Shown here: positions 45,164-54,631 of the stretch, piece by piece
Position numbering within the stretch: the first letter of the stretch is position 1
How the letters are laid out: each line of letters starts with the position of its first letter
NCBI GenBank assembly: GCA_913047625.1
Contig: CAJWUJ010000001.1
Span: 1-64,000, forward strand
Direction of reading: 5' to 3'
Length of the DNA: 64,000 nt
Source: an uncultured Dehalococcoidia bacterium
GTDB lineage: Bacteria > Chloroflexota > Dehalococcoidia > Lucifugimonadales > CAJWUJ01
Program-made: the position numbers and the translations under genes
Notes under the pieces: model-generated
Seen by the model: the letters and a program-made list of their open reading frames with translations, nothing else
Told to the model about the DNA's origin: nothing
Databases searched by the model: none

Positions 45164-47641
45164 TCAGGATTTCAGTCGCTCCATCGTTGGATCAAAAAGA
45201 GGCTCTTCACTGACTATTGCATCTAGAGTAGTACCCAGATACTGGATATTGACCCGTGTTCCCGGTGTTGCATGTTCTATTGGGAGGTATCCATAGGCGA
45301 TGTTTTCAGCCACGGTATATCCGTAATCTCCACTCGTCACGTATCCTAGGAGAATATTGTTCTTCAGGATAGGCTCATTCCCCATGATAGGTGTGGTGGT
45401 GTTTTGAATAAGAAGGCATGATAGCACAGACGACTGGCTGTTTTCCTGTGCTTGAAGAAGGGGTTCTCTGCCAATAAATGGGGTATCTTTAATTCTGGAT
45501 GGCTTCGGATGTGAATTATCCCGGAGAAGTCCAGCTTGGAACGGGTTGAATCCAGTGTGCAGATCAGTACCCCACATTCTATATCCTTTCTCAAGGCGTA
45601 GAGACGAGAGGTACCCACTAATACCACATGCGGTGAGTCCAAAAGATTGCCCTGCATGCCATAGGGTATCCCATAGAAGACTGCCGAATTCTGTTTTGGT
45701 GTAGATCTCCCATCCAAGCTCTCCAACAAACGAAACCCGCAGGGCTAGGGCAGGGATATTACCAATGACAATTGACTTGGCTTGTCCAAAAGGAAAAGCT
45801 TCATTTGAAATATCCTCGGAACAGACCGTTTCTAATATGTTCCGTGCGTGGGGTCCCCATAATCCTACGGCACAGTAAGTAGATGTAATATCCTCCAGAT
45901 ACACTCCTCCGCCGTCTGGTAGATTACTGGTGAACCAAGCGAGATCTCGGGCTCCTGAAGCTGCTCCGGTTATTATCCGAAAATGATCTTCTCCTAATCG
46001 GGTAATTGTTAGATCTGCTTCTATTCCACCGTTTGGACTTAGAAGGGCCGTATAAACTATTTTTCCGATCGGCCGATCAATTTTTTGAACACATAAATAT
46101 TCCAGGAATGATAAGGCCTGAGAGCCCCGTACATCTACCTTTGTGAAGCCAGTCATATCAAAGAGCCCTGCTGCATGCCGAACCGCTTGATGCTCAGCTC
46201 CTATAATTGGATCCCACCATCGCTTGTCCCATCCTTTGCGATCTGGAACAGTGTATGTAGAGAGAAGTGCTTTGTTGGCTTTATACCATTGCGGTCGTTC
46301 CCAACCTGCAGTCTCATAAAAGACTCCGCCCAGTTTTGCCTGTTGGCTTCGGAAAGGACTTATTCTCTTATTACGTGAAGAAGCCCATTGTTCCCTTGGG
46401 TGAATGATCCCGTAGACTTTATTGAAACTTTCTGATGCTCTTGCGAGAACATGACTGGATACGACTTCATGTTCGGTAAACCGGTTAATATTAATTAATC
46501 GGGTATCAATACTTGGATGGCCATCAACTATCCACTCTGCCATGATTTTTCCAATACCTGGGCCATCTTTGACCCATACTGCCTCTGCAACCCAAAATCC
46601 TTGAACTTTAGAGGAAGGTCCGGCTAACTGCATCCCATCTGGTGTTACAGAAAGAAGACCATTGAATCCGAAACGAAAGCCGGCATTAGCAAGTACTGGC
46701 ATGAGTTCCGTAATATCAGCTAATGGCTTTTCAAAATGTTCAGGAGTAAATGGGCGCATCGTTGGGCTTAGTTGTGCCTCGGATGGATCTGGGATGTCTG
46801 AAGGTGCAGTAAATAAAGCAGGGTGTTGGTAGGAGCCTATTTCCCAGAAATCGTTTTCTTGCCGTACATACATGGACAAATCCTGATCTCTTAACAGAGG
46901 CCATTCTATTCGTTCCTTATAGGTGGAAAGCTCTTTGACGGGACTTGTATAGACTAATTGATGAACGAGTGGTGCCAATGGGATGGGGCATCCTGCCATT
47001 TCCCCAATTAATGGTCCCCAGACACCTGCGGTGCAGACTATACTATTGCATGCAAAATATCCGGCCGATGTTTCTACTCCTTGCACTTTGCCGTTTACTA
47101 CATCAATGTCTACTACAGCAGTATTCGGAAGGATATGACCTGCTTGAGTTTCAGTTACATATTCGATCATTACTTGAGCCGCATCTACAGAACGTGTAAC
47201 TAGACCTGCGGTAGGGGAGTACATAGCTCCTCTTATTGTTTTGGGATTAATGAAAGGGAAAAGATCATAGGTTTCATTCGGAGATATCATCTCTGCAGGT
47301 ATTCCCCACGATTTTCCAACCCCAACCTTGCGTTTGAGTTCTAGCATCCGTGCAGAGCTACGAGCAACTTCAATACCACCTGACTGGATATAACAAGGCT
47401 TGCCGTTAGCAATTAATTGAGGATAGAACTTGGTACCGTAATCTGATAATTTGGCGGTGATTTCCGTGTGATCTATAGGAAAAATAAAGTTTGATGCATG
47501 ACTTGTAGAACCTCCGGGTTCAGGAAATTTGTCCTGCTCAATGACTAGGATATTGCGGACGCCTTTCTTTGCTAAGTGATATGCAACACTGCATCCAACA
47601 ATGCCAGCACCGATTATGATTATGTTGTATCTAGATTCCAT
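45164..47641 (-). CDS. Dimethylglycine/sarcosine dehydrogenase-like FAD enzyme with GcvT domain
   Basis: 825 residues. An N-terminal DAO domain (IIIIGAGIVGCSVAYHLAKKG; to about 380) with GGSTSHASNF, whose His is the usual site of covalent FAD linkage, is followed by an FAO_M linker and a C-terminal aminomethyltransferase (GcvT-like) domain (GLFDMTGFTKVDVRGSQAL onward, about 490-815). This is the layout of dimethylglycine and sarcosine dehydrogenases, which oxidise N-methyl groups and pass the one-carbon unit to tetrahydrofolate. Exact substrate is unknown. It starts at an ATG after GGTGGAG. It may act with the flavoenzymes at 18.7-21.9 kb on methylated amines (inference). Confidence 0.9.
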   Translation of the reverse strand: MESRYNIIIIGAGIVGCSVAYHLAKKGVRNILVIEQDKFPEPGGSTSHASNFIFPIDHTEITAKLSDYGTKFYPQLIANGKPCYIQSGGIEVARSSARMLELKRKVGVGKSWGIPAEMISPNETYDLFPFINPKTIRGAMYSPTAGLVTRSVDAAQVMIEYVTETQAGHILPNTAVVDIDVVNGKVQGVETSAGYFACNSIVCTAGVWGPLIGEMAGCPIPLAPLVHQLVYTSPVKELSTYKERIEWPLLRDQDLSMYVRQENDFWEIGSYQHPALFTAPSDIPDPSEAQLSPTMRPFTPEHFEKPLADITELMPVLANAGFRFGFNGLLSVTPDGMQLAGPSSKVQGFWVAEAVWVKDGPGIGKIMAEWIVDGHPSIDTRLININRFTEHEVVSSHVLARASESFNKVYGIIHPREQWASSRNKRISPFRSQQAKLGGVFYETAGWERPQWYKANKALLSTYTVPDRKGWDKRWWDPIIGAEHQAVRHAAGLFDMTGFTKVDVRGSQALSFLEYLCVQKIDRPIGKIVYTALLSPNGGIEADLTITRLGEDHFRIITGAASGARDLAWFTSNLPDGGGVYLEDITSTYCAVGLWGPHARNILETVCSEDISNEAFPFGQAKSIVIGNIPALALRVSFVGELGWEIYTKTEFGSLLWDTLWHAGQSFGLTACGISGYLSSLRLEKGYRMWGTDLHTGFNPFQAGLLRDNSHPKPSRIKDTPFIGREPLLQAQENSQSSVLSCLLIQNTTTPIMGNEPILKNNILLGYVTSGDYGYTVAENIAYGYLPIEHATPGTRVNIQYLGTTLDAIVSEEPLFDPTMERLKS

Positions 47642-47684
47642 ACTCCACCATCCATATGCTTGGACAGTAATGCGATATCAGAAA

Positions 47685-48587
47685 TTAGAATCCGATTGCT
47701 TGGGCAGGGTTGTCCACGAGCATAGTTTGAATATTTGAATCACTGATTCCTTGTTGCTTAAGTTGAGGGAGGAAACTTGTGATTAAGTGGTCATACCCTG
47801 TTCCTCCAAACCAGTGAAGACGAGATTTAAAACACACGTCCATGGATATTAGCACCTGATTAAGATGACCAGCTTCAAGAAGTTGCTTTACGAGTAAAGA
47901 CCTAGCGTGGTCACGCTGTCTATCTTCTAGTCCTACATGGTCAATTTGAACGAATGGTCCTCGTTTTGCCACTGACAGTAGGAATTCAATATCTCTTTTA
48001 TCGCCTAGATGACCAATTATGACCTTTGTAAGATCAACGCCTTCCTCTTGTAGGATATCAAGTTGGTCATGAACTAACTGATCAAGGTATGTATGTGTAG
48101 TAATTGGAACGGTGGTTTGAAGGTGTGCACGAGCTGCTGCTCTAAAAACGCGTTCTTCAGCCGGCTTAATGTAATCTCGAATTGTTCCTATTTCTCCTAT
48201 GATGCCAGCCTTAATATCAGTATTGTCAATGCCTACAGTTAGTTCCTTTATCATAACGTCTGCAAGAGCGTTAGTACCTAGTTCGTACACCTCGAGAGGA
48301 TAATACGGTTCGGTGTAGTAGCCAGTAGCAGTTATGATGTGTAAGTCTGTAGCTTTGGAGATTTCCCGTAGACTTTTTGCATCCCTGCCCATACAAGCGT
48401 TTGTAACATCTACAATACTTGCCCCGCCTACTTTTTTATATGCCAGGAGTTCTTCTATGGCGAGAGGTATATCGTCGAGGACTCCGTCATAGCCCCAATG
48501 GCGCAGATCGGAGATAGTATGTTCATGTGTCATTGTAATGCCAAGTTCGCTCGGATCTATAGGTCCGTTTACGGTCATGACCTTCAT
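47685..48587 (-). CDS. Phosphotriesterase-family (PHP-like) hydrolase
   Basis: 300 residues. The binuclear metal site is visible: THEHTISD near the N terminus (HxH), GEIGTIRDY where Glu replaces the carbamylated Lys as in the phosphotriesterase-homology proteins, THTYLDQL and GHLGDKRD (two His), and SMDVCFKS (catalytic Asp). These relatives are lactonases or of unknown activity rather than organophosphate hydrolases. ATG follows GGAGG. It lies 43 bases upstream of the DMGDH-like gene in the same direction, so cotranscription is likely. Confidence 0.9.
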   Translation of the reverse strand: MKVMTVNGPIDPSELGITMTHEHTISDLRHWGYDGVLDDIPLAIEELLAYKKVGGASIVDVTNACMGRDAKSLREISKATDLHIITATGYYTEPYYPLEVYELGTNALADVMIKELTVGIDNTDIKAGIIGEIGTIRDYIKPAEERVFRAAARAHLQTTVPITTHTYLDQLVHDQLDILQEEGVDLTKVIIGHLGDKRDIEFLLSVAKRGPFVQIDHVGLEDRQRDHARSLLVKQLLEAGHLNQVLISMDVCFKSRLHWFGGTGYDHLITSFLPQLKQQGISDSNIQTMLVDNPAQAIGF

Positions 48588-48754
48588 AGCAGCCTCCGTT
48601 GCATGTAGAGTATTAGTTCTCGCTAATTAAAGCAATAATATATGAAGATTTACAAAAGATTAGTATACTGCGTTTATCGCTTTAAGCTAAACCGAAAACG
48701 CAATTGGAAGCAGTATAACGTGAACACTGATACACCATCACAATGAAGAAATAA

Positions 48755-49252
48755 ATGCGTTTATTTGGTCTTATAAATGAAAATTCATTTTTAATTGTCG
48801 CTTCCTTACTGCTTGCAGTAGGCGGCTTTCTATTGTGGAAGTATGTTCCCTTTTGGCTGCGGTTCCCGCTTCTATCTGTAATAGTACTTCTCTTTGTAGG
48901 ATTCTTTTATGTTAACAAGGCAGATTTACCGTACCAAGAGAACATGGGAGTTGCTCAGCAGATTTTTGAGAGAGAATCACCTATATTAGTGGAACTCTAT
49001 TCAGATTTCTGACTTGGCTGCCTATCCATAAAGCCTATCGTTGATAGGCTTGAGAAAAAATTGCACGGTACTTGTTCGGTGGTTCAAGTAAATATTCGAA
49101 GTCCACTAGGAAGGGAACTTGCACAGACATGGAATGCGAAAGCCGTACCCTTCTTCATTCTGATATCTGATCAAGGAGAAGAAATACTACGTAGTCAGGG
49201 TGGACCCCCTGAGTATGATGATATTGTAATGAGCCTCGTACAAGACTCTTGA
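48755..49252 (+). CDS. Membrane-anchored thioredoxin-like selenoprotein (UxxC), TGA read as Sec
   Basis: The ORF track splits this into 48755-49012 and 49061-49252, but both are one frame separated only by TGA at 49010-49012. Reading the TGA as selenocysteine gives 165 residues: two hydrophobic segments (about 11-30 and 33-53), then a thioredoxin fold with LVELYSDF-U-LGC (Sec86 to Cys89, replacing CxxC) and the cis-Pro motif KAVPFFIL (Pro132). A 9-pair hairpin with a GUU loop follows the TGA at SECIS distance. It would act as an extracytoplasmic-facing or membrane-proximal thiol/selenol reductase. Ribosome-binding site is weak (GAAGAAA). The topology relative to the membrane is not certain. 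Confidence 0.85.
49030..49052 (+). promoter_or_regulatory. Bacterial SECIS-like hairpin of the thioredoxin-like gene
   Basis: AAGCCTATC (49031-49039) and GATAGGCTT (49043-49051) form a perfect 9-pair stem with the loop GTT. The loop begins 27 bases after the TGA, inside the 16-37 base range known for bacterial SECIS elements, and has G first in the loop and a GU as in fdhF. It lies within the coding sequence, as bacterial elements do. Confidence 0.75.
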
Positions 49253-49272
49253 AAACGGTAGATAATGTCCCT

Positions 49273-49464
49273 CTATGAAGCGTGCATTTCATGCCCGCAG
49301 CACATCGGGGACTTGATTTTCCCACAGCCGTTTGGGCATTCTGATACGCCTACTTTAGATCCATCATCTTTCGTTATTTCTACAAAAACGAGCTCGTTGT
49401 TGCAACTGGCACAGGTCAGACCAGCTACGCCCATTCCACAGTTGGTGCAAGAATAAGTTGTCAT
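49273..49464 (-). CDS. Small zinc-ribbon protein
   Basis: 63 residues. Cys pairs at YSCTNCGMG and LTCASCNNE form a typical zinc ribbon, and the C-terminal half has further Cys/His in SECPNGCGKIKSPMCCGHEM. This last block is strongly conserved in small bacterial and archaeal proteins of unknown function that I recall only as unnamed. It may bind zinc or iron. ATG after AAAGGAG at ten bases. It is convergent with the selenoprotein gene (20 bases). Confidence 0.82.
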   Translation of the reverse strand: MTTYSCTNCGMGVAGLTCASCNNELVFVEITKDDGSKVGVSECPNGCGKIKSPMCCGHEMHAS

Positions 49465-49514
49465 GATTATGGCACTCCTTTAGATGTAATAGATACTTGT
49501 ATAGAGCGATACTG

Positions 49515-50918
49515 CTAATGTTCTGGAATCAGCATATTAGTAAGATCGTTTGTATTTTCTAATGTGTCAAGGTTCGTGATTGCTTGAATCACTTCCGCAC
49601 TCTGTTTGTTACTGAAACCCCTGGCGGTTGTTAATACGGTAAATTTTCCGTGGAGTTCGTCTTTGGTGATAGGATTTTCTGGTTCTCCTTTAGGTAAATC
49701 TACCCTGCGCTTAAAGCTTCCTTCATTGGTGGTTAAGGTTACTTCAGCTCCAATTTTATCCGGGAAGTCTTGCATGAGTTCTTGATCATGAACGATATTA
49801 ATTTTGCCCATCATTGCTTGTAATTTAGATTCATTGACTTTCTCAAGGGAATACTCTGGATTAAAAAGTTCCCATAGCCCTTTCTCCCCTTCTTGCAGAA
49901 CCAGTGCTAAATTAAATTGAGCGCTAAAGCTTGGCCCGTAAATCCCCTTGCCTTTAGCCCATGGCTCAGGATCATCAACGTAATCTGCGCCAATTTCGTA
50001 AATTCGGGCCGTAACCTGCTCTACATCGTCCAGTGTCAGATTGGATTTTCCAATTTCTGATTTTAGAATGTCAATTAGAGCATCACGGGATGAATGTAGG
50101 TGCCTGCATCCTGGAAATGGCTTGTGTGCGACTTCTAGAATTTTCCTAGGCCCATTAAGGTCCGTAGTCAACTCTTCAATGTTATGGGTGTCGGAATAGA
50201 GAGCGAGAAATCCCTTAGGATTTTCTATGGCGTTGGTACCACCGGTAAAATTATTCTTTCCCAAAAGTGCGGCTAAAACGCCGTTGGACGCTGCCCGTCC
50301 TGGGTTAAAATCCTTCATCATGGCACGTTCGCCCAAATGGGCAAAATTTCCAGCAACTTGACCCCCAGCAATAGCGACTGTCTGAGTTGCTTGTTCGTCA
50401 GTATGATTCAATAATTTCCCTGCAGCCATCGCTGCACCAAAAGTATTGATACTTCCTGAGGGGTGCCACCCTTTTGTATAGTGAGATGGCATTCCTGCTA
50501 ATCCAACCCGTATAGCCATTTCGTATCCGCATGTAATAGCTGTCAGTAGTTCTTTTCCATCAGAAGATTGTTTTTCTGCTATGGCTAAAGCTGCAGCTAA
50601 AACACTGTCGCCTACGTGTGACTGAGTTCCCCTGTGGGAATCATCTAATTCCGCCATGTGACCAGCTGACCCATTTAGGAAAGCAGCATTTACCGAGGGG
50701 AGTCGTAGATTGTGGCCTAGGACAATTGACTCTTTTGGTCCTCCTAGATCTGTGAATGTTTTTCGAAGGATTCTTGCAGGGTTTTCATCACTACCGTAAA
50801 TGGTGTAACCAAGATAATCCAAGAGCAGATCTTTTGCTTTTTCCACGCTTTCTGGTGGAAGATCTTCGTATTGTAAGTTATTCAAATGACTACTTAGAAT
50901 TGTTGTAAGTGAGGCCAC
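49515..50918 (-). CDS. MmgE/PrpD family protein
   Basis: 467 residues of the MmgE/PrpD fold (2-methylcitrate dehydratase, aconitate decarboxylase relatives). PPESVEKAKDLLLDYLG at the N terminus, SAGHMAELDDSHRGTQSHVGDSVLAAAL with the active-site Asp/His region, YTKGWHPSGSINTFGAA, and KPFPGCRHLHSSRDAL are typical. The ORF track's first codons (MIRRKT) are the ribosome-binding site itself: AGGAGG lies six bases before GTG 50918, the preferred start. Its substrate is probably a tricarboxylate or related acid, not proven. Confidence 0.9.
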   Translation of the reverse strand: MASLTTILSSHLNNLQYEDLPPESVEKAKDLLLDYLGYTIYGSDENPARILRKTFTDLGGPKESIVLGHNLRLPSVNAAFLNGSAGHMAELDDSHRGTQSHVGDSVLAAALAIAEKQSSDGKELLTAITCGYEMAIRVGLAGMPSHYTKGWHPSGSINTFGAAMAAGKLLNHTDEQATQTVAIAGGQVAGNFAHLGERAMMKDFNPGRAASNGVLAALLGKNNFTGGTNAIENPKGFLALYSDTHNIEELTTDLNGPRKILEVAHKPFPGCRHLHSSRDALIDILKSEIGKSNLTLDDVEQVTARIYEIGADYVDDPEPWAKGKGIYGPSFSAQFNLALVLQEGEKGLWELFNPEYSLEKVNESKLQAMMGKINIVHDQELMQDFPDKIGAEVTLTTNEGSFKRRVDLPKGEPENPITKDELHGKFTVLTTARGFSNKQSAEVIQAITNLDTLENTNDLTNMLIPEH

Positions 50919-51124
50919 AGTTTTCCTCCTGATCAAAGAACGTATGTATGGAGAGTATAGGTTAATTTCATCAACTGATCCAGACCTGATACTTTAATAG
51001 GTGGCGTTATAATATTTACTAAGCTCATCTATTTGATCATCCACTCTACTCCCGGTATATAGGTGGGATAGAAAAAGAGCACGAGCGGTGGTTCTTGCGA
51101 CTTGATCTTTGATACCCGAGTTAG

Positions 51125-52471
51125 CTAGTAAGTGGTAACCCCGTTTTCTACTACTATCTTGCCCCCGATAATCACAGCATTGACCTTCGATATTGATTTG
51201 GGATCTACCACGACTAAGTCAGCTATTTTACCCTCTTTGATTTCCCCTCTATTGGGGGCGATGTTGGGGATAGCATCAGTGACGTTTTTTGTGGCCAGAG
51301 CAATTGCTTTGGGTAACGTTACGACTCGTTGCTCGATAAAATACTCTAATACTTTGAGAATGGAATCCCAGTACCCGCCACTAGTATCGGTTGAAATCAT
51401 ATCTGCAAGACCTTCCTGCAGAAGGGCCAAGGATAAAATGTGATTAGGGGTTACTTGTCCCGCTCTGAAGAAGTCACCAGTACTCATGTCTATCCACCCG
51501 CCTGCTTTCTTAACAGCCTTTGCAACCTCTACGCATTCACTTGGGGAGTAGAAAAGATTACTATGTGCAGCATGAAAGAGTGAATTCAGTTGACTGGAAT
51601 AAGTGAGAATTTGTTCCCTCGTTTGTGGTGCGTTATGGAAATCTATGGGGACATTTAGTTTCTTGGCATATTGAGTTGCCTCTTCGCCTGCTTCTAGATT
51701 AAGCCATGCATTTTCACTACTATTCTCTACAAGCGCTTCTAATTTACTTCTTGCATCCAGAACACCAAACTGTTCCATGAGCTGGGGAAGTTTGGACTTT
51801 TTCCCTTCAGCAGTTGTTGCTGCTTCACGGAATTTTCTAGCATCTTCCCAGGATACTGGCTTGCCTGTCTCTACTCGAACCATCAAGGGAATGTACATGA
51901 AGTCTGTATAACTTATATCTGGTTCTTTTCCGCAACAAGGGGTAGGGATACCAAATGCTCCTACTTCACCAATTCCTATGGCTCCTTGCTTGATTCGTTC
52001 CTCTGCTGTAGTTGCATAATGAGTGTCAGTAAGACCTCCGCAGCTAAATGTTTTTGCCTTTTCGAAATGCTTTGGTGTGTTAATAGTGTACGTTTGGAGT
52101 AGCTGAGGAGTGAAAGATCTTGCTTTCTCCAGTTCCTCGTTAGTACCAAAGCCGTCTTGGCTTATAAGAGTCGTTTCACCTTCAAGGAGGTGTTGCTTTA
52201 AGTTCTGGCGCACTCTGGCTTCTGGCAGGGCTGGCAAGGCATAGTCTGTAGCATAAGGACCCATGGTAATACAGTGCGTATGACGATTAATTAGCCCGGG
52301 AATAACAAATCCTCCTCTGGCGTCAATCGCGTAATCAGCAAAATCGTACATTGGATAGGGAACTGTATAGATACTATCGATTATATTATCTTCAAGAATC
52401 AGAGATCGATTTTCTAAGATAGTAGATCCATCACCGGTTACAACATTGGCATTGTAGATGAGTGTACGCAT
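51125..52471 (-). CDS. Amidohydrolase superfamily enzyme
   Basis: 448 residues from ATG 52471 (AAAGGA upstream). LIYNANVVTGDGST and FVIPGLINRHTHCIT give the N-terminal sandwich strand and the HxH metal motif; VPIDFHNAP, SLFHAAHSNLFYSPSE and MISTDTSGGYWD supply later His and the catalytic Asp; the C-terminal GKIADLVVVDPK strand completes the sandwich. A Cys-Cys motif (TPCCGKEPD) is unusual but not diagnostic. Closest group is dihydroorotase/enamidase-like amidohydrolases. The ORF track's N-terminal extension includes the ribosome-binding site and is rejected. Confidence 0.87.
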   Translation of the reverse strand: MRTLIYNANVVTGDGSTILENRSLILEDNIIDSIYTVPYPMYDFADYAIDARGGFVIPGLINRHTHCITMGPYATDYALPALPEARVRQNLKQHLLEGETTLISQDGFGTNEELEKARSFTPQLLQTYTINTPKHFEKAKTFSCGGLTDTHYATTAEERIKQGAIGIGEVGAFGIPTPCCGKEPDISYTDFMYIPLMVRVETGKPVSWEDARKFREAATTAEGKKSKLPQLMEQFGVLDARSKLEALVENSSENAWLNLEAGEEATQYAKKLNVPIDFHNAPQTREQILTYSSQLNSLFHAAHSNLFYSPSECVEVAKAVKKAGGWIDMSTGDFFRAGQVTPNHILSLALLQEGLADMISTDTSGGYWDSILKVLEYFIEQRVVTLPKAIALATKNVTDAIPNIAPNRGEIKEGKIADLVVVDPKSISKVNAVIIGGKIVVENGVTTY

Positions 52472-52675
52472 TGTAGTATCCTTTCTTGTACCTTTAAGGG
52501 TACATTGCTCTTCGTTGACTCTGATCATTCAACATCAGGGTGCGATGGATTATAGCAACTCTTAAGGGAGATGTGAATTTATTGCCGATTGGCACCAGCG
52601 GTATTAGTATAAATATTTATGGACCTAAGTGTACACTGATTGGTGCAAGCACCTTTGCTGGAGGTAATAGTGATT

Positions 52676-54310
52676 ATGAATAACGTTTCACAGGACAAAT
52701 ATGACTTGGGATTGGAAAAAGGAGCAGCCAACTATCAACCTTTAACACCCCTTACTTTTTTAGCTTGGGCTGAACTTACCTACCCTGCCAAACCTGCTGT
52801 TATTGAAGGAGATCTTGTATTCACCTACCGAGACTTTGCTACGAGATGCCGAAAATTAGCTGGAGCATTGTCAGTAAGTGGGGTAGGGAAAAATAGTACC
52901 GTCAGTATTATGGCACCCAATATTCACGCTATGTTGGAGGCGCATTATGCGATTCCAATGACTGGAGGTGTCTTAAATGCGTTAAATTATCGGCTAGATG
53001 CTAAAACTATAGCTTTCATTTTGAATCATGCTGAGACAGAAGTCTTACTTACTGCGAAACAGTTTTCAGCAGTCATTGCAGAGGCTCTTGTAGATGTTAA
53101 GAGGGATATTCTCGTTATTGATATAGATGATGACTCTGAAGGTACACGATTACTAGGGGATATCACATATGAGGAGTTTCTCTCTAAAGGCGATGCCAAT
53201 ACTTGTACTACTACTATTAATGACGAATGGGATGCCATTTCACTAAACTATACTTCTGGCACTACTGGGAATCCTAAAGGTGTGGTTTATCATCACCGCG
53301 GAGCATTCTTGAATGCATTGGGTAATGTCATATCATTTGCTTTAAACTCTGATACGGTTTATTTATGGACCTTGCCTATGTTTCACTGTAATGGTTGGAC
53401 TTATCCTTGGGCTGTCACTGCAGTTGGAGGTACGCATGTTTGCTTACCTAAGCTCGAACCCTCAGCGGTATTTTCACTTATTGAAGAACATAACGTGAGT
53501 CACATGTGCGGAGCGCCAGTAGTACTGAATATGTTGATTCATGCAGGAAAAACGGATAAAACGCAACGTGAAAAGCCTGTGAATATAGCTACTGGTGGCG
53601 CGTCTCCTCCAAGTTCTGTGATTAGAAAAATGGAGCAATTGGGATTTCGGGTTACTCATGTATATGGATTAACTGAGTCATACGGCCCTGCTACTTCATG
53701 TGCTTGGCAGAGGGACTGGGACTCGTTGTCTTTGGATGATCAGGCTTTGAAACTTTCTCGCCAGGGCGTAAGGTTTGCGACGGTAGAGGATGTTCAGGTA
53801 TTAGATCCGAGTTCTTACGTAAGTGTTCCTGCAGACAGTACTACCTTGGGTGAGATTATGATCCGAGGTAATACGGTGATGAAGGGTTATCTCAAGAATG
53901 ACCAAGCGACTGAAGCAGCATTTCAGAATGGATGGTTTCATTCAGGAGATTTGGCAGTAGTCCATTCCGATCAATACATTGAGATTAAAGATCGTTCTAA
54001 GGATGTTATTATTTCAGGGGGTGAAAATATTTCTAGCCTTGAAATAGAAGAGGCTTTGTATAAACATCCTGATATTATGGAAGCAGCAGTTGTAGCAAAA
54101 CCTGATGAGCAATGGGGGGAGGTTCCGTGTGCTTTTGTGACATTAATTGAAGATCACGGTGAGATAACTGATAAAGATATTATCAAATGGTGTAGAGACA
54201 ATATGGCTCACTATAAGACACCCAAATTTGTTGTGTTCTGCGACTTACCTAAAACTTCTACTGGAAAAGTGCAAAAGTTTGCTTTGCGAAAATTGGCTGC
54301 TGAGATGTAA
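52676..54310 (+). CDS. AMP-dependent acyl-CoA synthetase
   Basis: 544 residues. ATP-binding P-loop SLNYTSGTTGNPKGVVYHHR, the aromatic substrate-pocket MFHCNGW, the hinge/aspartate region GWFHSGDLAVVHSDQYIEIKDRSKDVIISGGENISSLEIEEAL and the C-terminal catalytic Lys in KTSTGKVQKFALRK are all present. The pattern fits medium- or long-chain/aryl acyl-CoA synthetases; the acid is unknown. Start: GGAGG precedes both GTG 52670 and ATG 52676; the ATG is preferred by comparison with the family. It is flanked by catabolic genes, no clear operon. Confidence 0.93.
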   Translation: MNNVSQDKYDLGLEKGAANYQPLTPLTFLAWAELTYPAKPAVIEGDLVFTYRDFATRCRKLAGALSVSGVGKNSTVSIMAPNIHAMLEAHYAIPMTGGVLNALNYRLDAKTIAFILNHAETEVLLTAKQFSAVIAEALVDVKRDILVIDIDDDSEGTRLLGDITYEEFLSKGDANTCTTTINDEWDAISLNYTSGTTGNPKGVVYHHRGAFLNALGNVISFALNSDTVYLWTLPMFHCNGWTYPWAVTAVGGTHVCLPKLEPSAVFSLIEEHNVSHMCGAPVVLNMLIHAGKTDKTQREKPVNIATGGASPPSSVIRKMEQLGFRVTHVYGLTESYGPATSCAWQRDWDSLSLDDQALKLSRQGVRFATVEDVQVLDPSSYVSVPADSTTLGEIMIRGNTVMKGYLKNDQATEAAFQNGWFHSGDLAVVHSDQYIEIKDRSKDVIISGGENISSLEIEEALYKHPDIMEAAVVAKPDEQWGEVPCAFVTLIEDHGEITDKDIIKWCRDNMAHYKTPKFVVFCDLPKTSTGKVQKFALRKLAAEM

Positions 54311-54337
54311 CTTTCCCTCCAACTCTGTGTAACTGGT

Positions 54338-54631
54338 TTAGTTTAGGATATCGAGAAACTCTTGTTCAGGAGGTTTTGCCCAGAATGTACCTGTTTTACT
54401 GGCAGCAGTGGCTTGTTGCCGTTCTTCGCTTTTGAACCATTCCTGTTGATGAGCTATTGATTCCCAGGTAGTTAAGGTCACAAGCTCAAGAGAGTTTTCT
54501 TGTGACTGAAGAGTTTCTCTTGAAATGTAACCTTTGAATTTACTTTGGGCGAGTCCTGCAGTGTTCAACAATGCTTTGGAAACTTCCAGATTTTCTTCTT
54601 TGCAGTAATGTCTGCTAATAATAGTGATCAT
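54338..54631 (-). CDS. Antibiotic-biosynthesis-monooxygenase (ABM) domain protein
   Basis: 97 residues with the ABM dimeric alpha/beta-barrel pattern: an ISRHYCKEE strand and helix, KGYISRETLQSQENSLELVTLTTWESI, then a helix EWFKSEER. A related protein occurs at 57173-57460 (MYVVISHHYVIAEQ). The start codon overlaps the stop of the upstream PNPOx-like gene, so the two are translationally coupled. Substrate is unknown; some members degrade heme, others oxidise quinols. Confidence 0.8.
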   Translation of the reverse strand: MITIISRHYCKEENLEVSKALLNTAGLAQSKFKGYISRETLQSQENSLELVTLTTWESIAHQQEWFKSEERQQATAASKTGTFWAKPPEQEFLDILN

